A DNA stretch of 10,565 nucleotides from Bacillota bacterium (GTDB lineage: Bacteria > Bacillota > Clostridia > Christensenellales > Aristaeellaceae): positions 1 to 10,565 of the forward strand of contig JAEWAH010000241.1 of the NCBI GenBank assembly GCA_023391725.1. Direction: 5' to 3'. Below the pieces are notes generated by a model. It did no database searches, had not been told where the DNA came from, and was given only the letters and a program-made list of their open reading frames with translations. The stretch's first letter is position 1; every line of letters starts with the position of its first letter. Both the position numbers and the translations under genes were made by a program. Below, piece after piece: positions 4,579-10,565 of this stretch.

Positions 4579-7263
4579 TCACTCTTTTAAGGGCAAAGTG
4601 AAGCTGAACTCCGCCCCGCCTTCCGGCCTGTTTCGCGCCTCCAGCACGCCATGATGCGCTTTGACGATGGTATTGCAAATATGAAGGCCGATGCCCATGC
4701 CCCTTTGGGAATCGGGGCTTTTGCCATGGCCTGCGGCGCCGCTTTCAAACAGGCGGGGAAGTTCCTCCGGGGGGATGCCCCTGCCGCTGTCCAGCACGGA
4801 AAACTTTGCAAAGTCCCCGCTTTTTTCAAGGCGGACCTCCACCTTTGTCTGCTCGAGGGAATACTTCAAAGCGTTTTCGATGAGGTTGATGAGCACCTGC
4901 ATGACCAGCGTGCCGTCCATGGGGACTTCCAGCAGTTCACGGGGCACCGATACGTCCACACGCCTGTTTGGGAACCTCTTTTCAATGCGGCCCACGGCTT
5001 CGGCCACCACTTCCTCCGCGGCCTCCGGGCGCATCTTCACATCGGAGGTTTCTCCCGAAAGCTTCGTGACGGAGAGCAGGTTCTCCACCATGCGGATGAG
5101 CCACTGGGCCTCCTCCTGGATGCTTTGGGTCAGTCTGTCCCGGGTGCTTTCATCAAGTCCCGGGCCGCTTTCATGAAGCGCGGCGGCGCTGCCCAGGATG
5201 CCGGAAAGCGGTGTGCGCAAATCGTGGGAGATGGCCCTGAGCAGCGTGCTGCGTGTTTTTTCCTTTTCCGATTCCACCACGATCCCGCGCTGCTCATCGG
5301 ACAGCCGCTGACGTTCCAATGAAAGCGCCGCCTGGGAGGCGATCATGCGCAAAAACTGCCGGGTCGCGTGGCCGGGGGTGCCGCTTATGCACGAGATACC
5401 CCACACCGCCAGCACCTTCCCCTGGGAGATCACCGGCATATAAAAGGCCGCCGCGCCCATCAACGTATCCGTCCCCGCCCCGGCGCGCTTCCCGTTTACG
5501 AACACCCAGTGGGCCACCGCGCGCTCATCCGCAGAGTGCATGAAGGCGGCATCCCCCTCCTTGGGGGATTGCAAAAACACGCCTTGGGCCCCCGTCTCCG
5601 GGTCGGCGGTATAAAAGATCACCGAGCGGTCAAACAAGTTCACGATATAGCTGTTGATAAGCCGTGCGATATTTTCCGCGCCGCGTGTTGCCAGCAGCTT
5701 TTTGTTGATCTCATATAGCACCTCGGTCCGGTGCTCCCTTTGGGCGGCCTGCCTGGCCTGGGTTTTGATCCTCACCGTTAGCGCGCTGGTGATCAGCGCG
5801 ATGAGCAGCATCACAAGAAACGTCACCGGGTAGGCGGGCTGGATGGCGGTAAAGGTAAAGTAGGGCTCCACAAAAAAGAAGTTGAAGGCCAGCACGCTTA
5901 CCACCGAGGCAATCACACCGTAAAAATACCCCGCTGTCACCCGGGAGATGACAAGCACCGACAGAATGTAGACCATGATCACGTTCTGGTCCGCGATTTG
6001 CAAGCCGCGAAGGCCAAAGGAAAGGATGGTCGCCAGTATCAAAAGGCCCAGTGTTTTCCCCGTATCGGCTAAGGAGAAGCTAACGCCGCCCCGCAGCTTT
6101 TCCTCAGGTCTAACGTACGGGCGGTCCCCCGCGCTGCCGGGAATGATGTGGACTTCCACCCCAGGCAAAAGGGCGATGAGCTTATCTTCAATATCTGTTT
6201 CAAACAGGCTCCGGATCGTCTTCCTGTTCCGGCTCTTCCCGATGACGATGTTGGTGATGCCCGAAAGCCTGGCGTACTCTGAGATGGCTCCGGCGATATC
6301 GTGGCCGGTGAGGGTGACCACCTCCGCGCCAAGCCTTTCGGCCAGGTCCATGTGGGCGCGCAGCGTCTTTTCCTGGGCCTTCGTCAGCGCGTCGCCCGAG
6401 GCTGTCTCCACATACACGCACGTCCAGTGGGCGTGGAAGGCCTCCGCAGCCCTGGCCGTCCAGCGGATGCACTTTTCGGAGGTGGGGGAGGGGCCGATGG
6501 CTGCCAGAAGCTTTGTGCTGGCCATCTTGTGCAGCACGCCGCGCTCGCTTTGGTTGTCGCTGGAGATCCGGTCCGCAGCGCGGCGCATGGCAATCTCCCG
6601 CAAAAGCTTTAAGTTCTCCAGGGTGAAAAAATTGCGCATGGCTGTCTCTGCGCGCTCGGGGCGGTAGATCTTGCCGTCCTCAAAGCGGCGCAGAAGCTCA
6701 TCCGGCTCGATGTCAATAAGTTTCAATTTCTCCGCCCGGTCGAAGAGGAAATCCGGCACCGTCTCCTGCACGTGGACCTTGGTGATGCCCTCCACCACGT
6801 CGTTCAGGCTTTCCATGTGCTGGACGTTCACGGTGGTATATACGTCGATCCCGGCGTTGAGCAATTCTTCTATATCCTGATAGCGCTTTTTGTTGCGCAC
6901 CCCGGTGGCGTTGGTGTGGGCCAGCTCATCCACCAGAATGAGTTCAGGATGGCGCTTTAAGGCCTCGTCCAGGTCGAATTCCTTCAATTGTATATTGCGG
7001 TAGGGCACGATCTTGGGCGCCAGCGCGGGAAGACCCTCCAACAGCTGCATCGTCTCCGGGCGTGTGTGGGGCTCGATATAGCCCACCAGCACGTCGGTCC
7101 CGGCCCTGTGCCGCTCCCTGGCCTCGTCCAGCATGGCGTATGTTTTGCCCACGCCAGCCGCATAGCCAAAAAAGATCTTGAGCCTGCCGGGGCCGTTTTC
7201 CTGGCCGTTGTTAAGCTCCCATAATATATCGTCCGGATCGGGGCGTCGCTCTTCGTCGTTCAA
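4579..7263 (-). CDS. kdpD: KdpD osmosensitive K+ channel sensor histidine kinase
   Basis: This membrane sensor kinase senses K+ limitation and phosphorylates KdpE. From the TTG start it has 894 residues, the full family length. In order: the KdpD N-terminal domain (about 25-230) with Walker A GYAAGVGKT (33-41) and Walker B LILVDELAHTN (Asp112-Glu113); a universal-stress-protein domain (about 250-375); four closely spaced membrane helices (about 402-497); a GAF-like region (about 525-650); HisKA with phospho-acceptor His680 in ISHDLRTPLSG; and an ATPase domain with N box (Asn793, Asn797), G1 DSGRGIP (825-831) and G2 GMGIGL (855-860). All catalytic motifs are intact. The frame can open 9 nt earlier at GTG 7272, but that codon overlaps the AGGAGG ribosome-binding site, whereas TTG 7263 is 8 nt after it. 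kdpE follows after 16 nt. Confidence 0.95.
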   Translation of the reverse strand: MNDEERRPDPDDILWELNNGQENGPGRLKIFFGYAAGVGKTYAMLDEARERHRAGTDVLVGYIEPHTRPETMQLLEGLPALAPKIVPYRNIQLKEFDLDEALKRHPELILVDELAHTNATGVRNKKRYQDIEELLNAGIDVYTTVNVQHMESLNDVVEGITKVHVQETVPDFLFDRAEKLKLIDIEPDELLRRFEDGKIYRPERAETAMRNFFTLENLKLLREIAMRRAADRISSDNQSERGVLHKMASTKLLAAIGPSPTSEKCIRWTARAAEAFHAHWTCVYVETASGDALTKAQEKTLRAHMDLAERLGAEVVTLTGHDIAGAISEYARLSGITNIVIGKSRNRKTIRSLFETDIEDKLIALLPGVEVHIIPGSAGDRPYVRPEEKLRGGVSFSLADTGKTLGLLILATILSFGLRGLQIADQNVIMVYILSVLVISRVTAGYFYGVIASVVSVLAFNFFFVEPYFTFTAIQPAYPVTFLVMLLIALITSALTVRIKTQARQAAQREHRTEVLYEINKKLLATRGAENIARLINSYIVNLFDRSVIFYTADPETGAQGVFLQSPKEGDAAFMHSADERAVAHWVFVNGKRAGAGTDTLMGAAAFYMPVISQGKVLAVWGISCISGTPGHATRQFLRMIASQAALSLERQRLSDEQRGIVVESEKEKTRSTLLRAISHDLRTPLSGILGSAAALHESGPGLDESTRDRLTQSIQEEAQWLIRMVENLLSVTKLSGETSDVKMRPEAAEEVVAEAVGRIEKRFPNRRVDVSVPRELLEVPMDGTLVMQVLINLIENALKYSLEQTKVEVRLEKSGDFAKFSVLDSGRGIPPEELPRLFESGAAGHGKSPDSQRGMGIGLHICNTIVKAHHGVLEARNRPEGGAEFSFTLPLKE

Positions 7264-7270
7264 TTTTCTC

Positions 7271-7276
7271 ACCTCC
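7271..7276 (-). promoter_or_regulatory. Ribosome binding site that decides the kdpD start
   Basis: On the minus strand the sequence reads TTAGGAGGTGAGAAAATTG. The AGGAGG is a near-perfect Shine-Dalgarno sequence whose last G is the first base of the GTG at 7272, making that GTG unusable as a start. The TTG at 7263-7261 follows with the ideal spacing of 8 nt. Confidence 0.75.
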
Positions 7277-7424
7277 TAAGCAGATGATGGCAGAATGGCT
7301 GGTGGTAATCAACGTTCAACATAGGGGTAAGTAAGGCCTTCCTCTTAAAGCAAACGATGATTTAGTGGTGCGGCTTATGTTGTATTCAAGCATTTCATTT
7401 TCAGCTGCCTGAGACCAGCCAGCC

Positions 7425-7455
7425 AAAAGCCTTCCCCTCAAGGGGAAGCCTTTTT
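7425..7455. terminator. Bidirectional terminator-like hairpin in the kdpC-kdpD gap
   Basis: AAAAGCCTTCCCC (7425-7437) and GGGGAAGCCTTTT (7442-7454) pair at 12 of 13 positions around the 4-nt loop TCAA; the only mismatch is C7430-C7449. A run of five T (7451-7455) follows on the plus strand and TTTT on the minus strand, so it could end transcription either way, including read-through from kdpC toward kdpD. It may instead be one module of the adjacent repeat. Confidence 0.5.
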
Positions 7456-7500
7456 GGGGCGCGCCAGCGCCGGAAGAGGTGTAGAGCGCTGTGAGCGCCC

Positions 7501-7547
7501 GTTCCATTCCCCTCCAGGGGAGGGGTGGCGCGGAGCGCCGGGGTGGT
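7501..7547. repeat. Copy 2 (half element) of the dispersed GC-rich repeat
   Basis: These 47 bases are collinear with 3171-3217 at 40 positions without gaps. They share the exact 15-mer GTTCCATTCCCCTCC (3171-3185 and 7501-7515), AGGGGTGGCG and CCGGGGTGGT. Both copies have the same orientation on the plus strand. Unlike copy 1, no matching opposite arm is present: the left side is instead the GGGGAAG hairpin and a GGCGCGCC-containing stretch. An internal GGCGC-GGA-GCGCC hairpin (7527-7539) replaces the divergent middle of copy 1. Confidence 0.8.
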
Positions 7548-7606
7548 TGACCGTAGGGCGCAACGCCTTTGGATTGACGAGGACGCAGGAGGGAGTAGGG
7601 GGGATT

Positions 7607-7628
7607 TCCAGGGCCTGCGGGCCCTGGA
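7607..7628. repeat. Perfect 9-bp hairpin just downstream of kdpC
   Basis: TCCAGGGCC (7607-7615) and GGCCCTGGA (7620-7628) are perfect complements around the loop TGCG. It begins 30 nt after the kdpC stop in the direction of transcription. On the minus strand it is followed by AATCCCCCCTA rather than a U-tract, so it is not a standard terminator; it could protect the 3' end of a kdpABC transcript or be part of another repeat. Confidence 0.6.
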
Positions 7629-7657
7629 CCCGGAGAGGGAAGCGACGGTTGCGTTCG

Positions 7658-8224
7658 TCACGGTTCCGCCAACCCATCCAACCTAAGATTCACCTTCAGC
7701 ACATTCACTCCCGGCTCGCCCAGGAATCCCAACAGCCGCCCGCTGGTGCAGTCCGCGATGATCTTTCTTACTTCCGCCTCATCCACATTCCTTGCCTTGG
7801 CAATCCTTGCCACCTGAAATTCCGCTGCGGCGGGGGAAATGTGGGGGTCCACGCCGCTGCCGGAAGCGGTGACAAGATCCTGAGGAATATCTTGTGTGTT
7901 CTCCGGATCAAAGGCCCGCCACCAGGCGATGCGCTCCGCCACTAATTCCGCCTGCTTGTCGCTCACGGTGGAAAGGTTGGTGGCGCCCATGGGCCTCCCG
8001 ATCAAATATTCCGGCTTGGTAAACGCCTGGGCATAAAGCTCTGAGCCGTATTCCCTTTGCGTCCCGTCGGGCATGGTCGCGGTGATCACGCTGCCATTGG
8101 CTTGAGCGGGGAACAGCCACTGTGCAACCCCCGTGACCGCCGCCGTGTACACACCCCCGCACAGGATGGTCATGGCCGCAAAAAGGACAATCGCAGGCCG
8201 AAGCAGTTTCCTTATTTTTACCAT
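7658..8224 (-). CDS. kdpC: KdpC subunit of the K+-transporting ATPase
   Basis: KdpC is the single-span accessory subunit of the KdpFABC complex, required for assembly and high-affinity function. The protein is 188 residues, close to the usual 190. A single hydrophobic N-terminal helix (about residues 10-37) anchors it; the rest would lie outside the membrane. Family signatures are visible in order: GSELYAQAFTKPEYLIGRP, then NLSTVSDKQ, then the strongly conserved TASGSGVDPHISPAAAEFQV and IAKARNV, with a C-terminal GFLGEPGVNVLKVNL. The ATG at 8222-8224 is preceded by GAGGTGA with good spacing. The kdpB stop lies 11 nt upstream, so the ribosome-binding site abuts the end of kdpB and translation is probably coupled. 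It is the last gene of the tightly spaced kdpABC block. Confidence 0.95.
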   Translation of the reverse strand: MVKIRKLLRPAIVLFAAMTILCGGVYTAAVTGVAQWLFPAQANGSVITATMPDGTQREYGSELYAQAFTKPEYLIGRPMGATNLSTVSDKQAELVAERIAWWRAFDPENTQDIPQDLVTASGSGVDPHISPAAAEFQVARIAKARNVDEAEVRKIIADCTSGRLLGFLGEPGVNVLKVNLRLDGLAEP

Positions 8225-8235
8225 ATGACTTCACC

Positions 8236-10293
8236 TCACACAAGGCCAAGAGCGGTTAAGAGCACATCCAGGAGCTTGATGGCCGCAAAAGGAGCGACGA
8301 TCCCGCCCAGGCCGTATACCGCGATGTTACGCTTGAGCATTTCCCCGGCCGGGACCTCCCGGTACTTCACGCCGCGAAGCGCCAGGGGGATCAGCGCAAT
8401 GATGATCAGCGCGTTGTAGATGATGGCCGAGAGGATAGCGCTGGTGGTGCTTGTAAGCCCCATAATGTTCAGCGCCGTCATCTGCGGATAAATCGTAAAG
8501 AACAGCACGGGGATAATGGCAAAGTACTTGGCCACGTCGTTGGCCACGCTGAAAGTGGTCAGCGACCCCCTGGTCATCAGCAATTGCTTTCCGATGCGCA
8601 CGATATCGATGAGCTTGGTGGGGCTGGAATCAAGATCCACCATGTTCCCGGCTTCCTTGGCGGCCTGGGTGCCGGAGTTCATGGCCACCGCCACGTCGGC
8701 CTGGGCCAGGGCTGGGGCATCGTTGGTGCCGTCCCCTGTCATAGCCACCAGATGGCCTTTCGTTTGGTATTCCCGAATGAGCTTGAGCTTTGTTTCGGGG
8801 GTGGCTTCTGCCAGAAAATCATCTACGCCTGCTTCCGCGGCAATGGCTGCCGCTGTCATGGGGTTGTCACCCGTGATCATAATGGTCTTGATTCCCATCT
8901 TCCTTAGGTCCTGGAACTTTTCCTTCACGCCATTTTTCACGATGTCTTTTAAATAGATGACCCCCAGCACCCGGCCATTTTGGGCCACCACCAGGGGCGT
9001 ACCGCCTACCCCGGCCACGCGCTTGACGATTGCGTCGCACTCCTCCGGGTACGTCCCGCCCTTGGATAATACAAAGGCCTTCACGGCGTCCGCCGCGCCT
9101 TTTCTGATTTCGTTGCCCTGAAAATCGATGCCGCTCATGCGCGTTTTGGCGGTGAACTCCACAAACGTGGCGTTCAGTTTGCTAAGTTCCCGGCCCCTTA
9201 AGTTGAATTTTTCCTTGGCCAGCACCACAATGCTGCGGCCTTCCGCCGTCTCATCCGCCAGGGAGGAAAGCTGGGCGGCATCGGCCAACTCCTGCTCGGT
9301 AACGCCCGCAATGGGCATAAATTCGCTGGCCTGCCGGTTGCCCAGGGTAATGGTGCCCGTCTTGTCCAGCAGCAGCACGTCCACATCCCCTGCGGCCTCG
9401 ATGGCGCGGCCGCTCATGGCCAGTACGTTGGCCTGGTTCAATCGGCTCATGCCCGCGATGCCGATGGCGGACAGCAGCGCGCCGATGGTGGTGGGCGCAA
9501 GGCAGATCAAAAGCGCGATCACGTTGGTGACAGAGATGGCCGCGCCCAATCCCGCCTGGGCGCTGGAGAAGGCCGAGAAGGGCAGGAGCGTGGCCGAAAC
9601 CACAAGAAAGATGATGGTCAGCGTCACCAGCAGAATCTGCAGCGCGACTTCATTGGGCGTCTTTTTTCTGGAGGCGCCTTCCACCATGGCGATCATCTTG
9701 TCCAGGAAGCTTTCTCCCGCCTCCGCCGTCACGCGGATGATCAGCCAGTCGGATACAAGCGTCGTCCCGCCTGTCACGGCGCTGCGGTCGCCGCCGGATT
9801 CGCGGATCACCGGCGCCGATTCTCCGGTAATGGCGCTCTCGTCCACAGACGCTGCGCCCTCAATGACTTCCCCGTCCATGGGGATCTGCTCCCCAGCTTT
9901 CACATACACGATGTCACCCTTCTTCAACTGCGCGGAGGGGACTTCCGTGTAGTCGTCCAGGTTGTCAGGGCTTTTAAGCTTTTTTGCTTTTACGTCCTTG
10001 CGCGTCTTGCGCAGGCTGTCGGCCTGGGCTCGTCCCCGGCCCTCGGCCAGGGCTTCGGCAAAGTTGGCAAAGAGCACCGTGAACCAAAGGATCAGGGCGA
10101 TGGCCAGCACGTACCCCGCCCGCTCATCCGCGATCCCGAACAAGGAGAGGATATACATAAGCGTCGTCATGATGGCGCCCACATACACCACAAACATCAC
10201 GGGGTTTTTCACCTGCGTGCGGGGGTCAAGCTTTACAAAGGACTGGCGCAGCGCATCCAGCAGGACGCCCTTTTGCGTGCTTTTCTTTTTCAT
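8236..10293 (-). CDS. kdpB: KdpB catalytic subunit of the K+-transporting P-type ATPase
   Basis: KdpB is the P-type ATPase subunit that hydrolyses ATP to drive K+ uptake through KdpA. It has 685 residues (E. coli 682). All hallmarks are present: TGES actuator loop at 156-159; membrane motif LAPTTIG around Pro267; phosphorylation site DKTGT with Asp310; nucleotide-domain KGA at 398-400; TGDN at 474-477; TGDGTNDAPALAQADVAVAM from 519. Asp586 and Lys589 in SVANDVAKYF match the membrane dipole (Asp583/Lys586) of the E. coli enzyme. Ser159 in TGES is the equivalent of the inhibitory phosphoserine (Ser162) of E. coli KdpB, so this control could operate here. The ATG at 10291-10293 is chosen: GAGG lies 9 nt upstream and it falls 16 nt after kdpA. 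The open frame reaches 10335, but that would overlap kdpA and adds no family sequence. Confidence 0.97.
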   Translation of the reverse strand: MKKKSTQKGVLLDALRQSFVKLDPRTQVKNPVMFVVYVGAIMTTLMYILSLFGIADERAGYVLAIALILWFTVLFANFAEALAEGRGRAQADSLRKTRKDVKAKKLKSPDNLDDYTEVPSAQLKKGDIVYVKAGEQIPMDGEVIEGAASVDESAITGESAPVIRESGGDRSAVTGGTTLVSDWLIIRVTAEAGESFLDKMIAMVEGASRKKTPNEVALQILLVTLTIIFLVVSATLLPFSAFSSAQAGLGAAISVTNVIALLICLAPTTIGALLSAIGIAGMSRLNQANVLAMSGRAIEAAGDVDVLLLDKTGTITLGNRQASEFMPIAGVTEQELADAAQLSSLADETAEGRSIVVLAKEKFNLRGRELSKLNATFVEFTAKTRMSGIDFQGNEIRKGAADAVKAFVLSKGGTYPEECDAIVKRVAGVGGTPLVVAQNGRVLGVIYLKDIVKNGVKEKFQDLRKMGIKTIMITGDNPMTAAAIAAEAGVDDFLAEATPETKLKLIREYQTKGHLVAMTGDGTNDAPALAQADVAVAMNSGTQAAKEAGNMVDLDSSPTKLIDIVRIGKQLLMTRGSLTTFSVANDVAKYFAIIPVLFFTIYPQMTALNIMGLTSTTSAILSAIIYNALIIIALIPLALRGVKYREVPAGEMLKRNIAVYGLGGIVAPFAAIKLLDVLLTALGLV

Positions 10294-10309
10294 ATTTCTT
10301 CGCCTCAGT

Positions 10310-10565
10310 TCACATGTTGGTGAAGTAGTCTGCAATGGGCCCTAACGACAGGGCGGGCAAAAAGCTCAGCGCGCCGATGATGAGGATGACGCCAATAAGC
10401 AGTCCCACGAACATCGTGTTGCTGGTGGACAGCGTGCCCTCACTGGCGGCCACGGTCTTTTTCTTTGCCAGGTTCCCCGAAAGGAAAACGGCTGCGCCCA
10501 TGTGAATAAAGCGCACGATAAGCATAATGATCCCGCCCGTCACGTTGGTGAACACGGTGTTGGCG
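10310..10565 (-). CDS. kdpA: KdpA K+-binding subunit (C-terminal fragment, runs off the window)
   Basis: About 84 C-terminal residues of KdpA, the channel-like K+-translocating membrane subunit, are visible; the rest lies beyond base 10565. The frame is open to the window edge. The segment includes a membrane helix ending GNLAKKKTVAASEGTL, then the family-typical TMFVGLLIGVILIIGALSFL and the final PALSLGPIADYF. A start codon inside the window (GTG 10555) is possible on paper, but family alignment shows the true start is far upstream, as KdpA is usually about 550-600 residues. kdpB follows after 16 nt, so the genes form one transcript. Selectivity-filter regions cannot be judged from this fragment. 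Confidence 0.93.
   Translation of the reverse strand, partial: ANTVFTNVTGGIIMLIVRFIHMGAAVFLSGNLAKKKTVAASEGTLSTSNTMFVGLLIGVILIIGALSFLPALSLGPIADYFTNM

Larger units (their letters stand above)
7264..7657. other. kdpC-kdpD intergenic region, no gene
   Basis: These 394 bp hold no convincing coding sequence. Open frames here are made of repeat sequence and run on in the shadow of kdpC. The half near kdpC (about 7425-7657) consists of hairpins and a dispersed repeat. The half near kdpD (7264-7424) is less GC-rich and could hold a kdpDE promoter. A minus-strand TTGAAT (7389-7384) followed after 17-18 nt by ACTAAAT is the best candidate I see, but the -10 match is poor and I do not call it. Confidence 0.7.

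Noticed and set aside
5975..6667. Antisense frame within kdpD (230 codons)
   Set aside because: Shadow of kdpD with no start signal and no recognisable domain.
7454..7945. Plus-strand open frame of 163 codons across the kdpC-kdpD gap and into kdpC
   Set aside because: Its first part is the palindromic repeat (HSPPGEGWRGAPGW-like low-complexity translation) and the rest is antisense to kdpC. No ribosome-binding site or family resemblance.
9128..9952. Long antisense frame within kdpB (274 codons)
   Set aside because: Shadow of kdpB; Ser/Ala/Met-rich translation without any recognisable domain.
10294..10335. Fourteen extra N-terminal codons for kdpB
   Set aside because: They overlap the end of kdpA, lack a suitable ribosome-binding site and give no KdpB family sequence; ATG 10293 fits both.

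Overview
The window carries two ion-handling gene clusters facing each other. GC content is fairly high (roughly 55-60% by eye). Shine-Dalgarno sequences are strong (AGGAGG, GGAGGG) and several genes appear to use TTG or GTG starts. An ACR3 pump with a double-length ArsA, and the GC-rich palindromes between genes, point to a Bacillota genome, most likely a Clostridia-type anaerobe. That assignment is inference from style; no rRNA or marker gene is present.

Positions 1-3096 (+ strand) hold the end of an arsenic-resistance operon: acr3 (5' end cut off), arsD and arsA. ArsD is the As(III)/Sb(III) chaperone that hands metalloid to the ArsA ATPase, and ArsA is expected to energise export through the Acr3 permease. 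Positions 3097-3333 hold a large imperfect palindrome and two oppositely directed terminator-like hairpins, which separate the ars operon from a small minus-strand gene of the YdeI/OmpD-associated (OmdA) family (3334-3576). Positions 3577-3842 hold no gene, but contain a second, unrelated inverted repeat and a small hairpin after kdpE.

Positions 3843-10565 (- strand) hold the high-affinity K+ uptake locus, transcribed in the order kdpA (3' end only), kdpB, kdpC, kdpD, kdpE. KdpABC is the K+-transporting P-type ATPase; KdpD/KdpE is the sensor kinase and response regulator that normally controls it. kdpA-B-C are closely spaced (16 and 11 nt), and so are kdpD-E (16 nt). A gap of 394 bp filled with palindromes lies between kdpC and kdpD.

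Every recognisable protein-coding gene belongs to a known family, and all visible catalytic motifs are intact. I see no undescribed system. What merits a second look is the repeat content of the gaps, two gene starts that the ribosome-binding sites move to TTG codons, and a degenerate c-di-AMP-type motif in KdpD.
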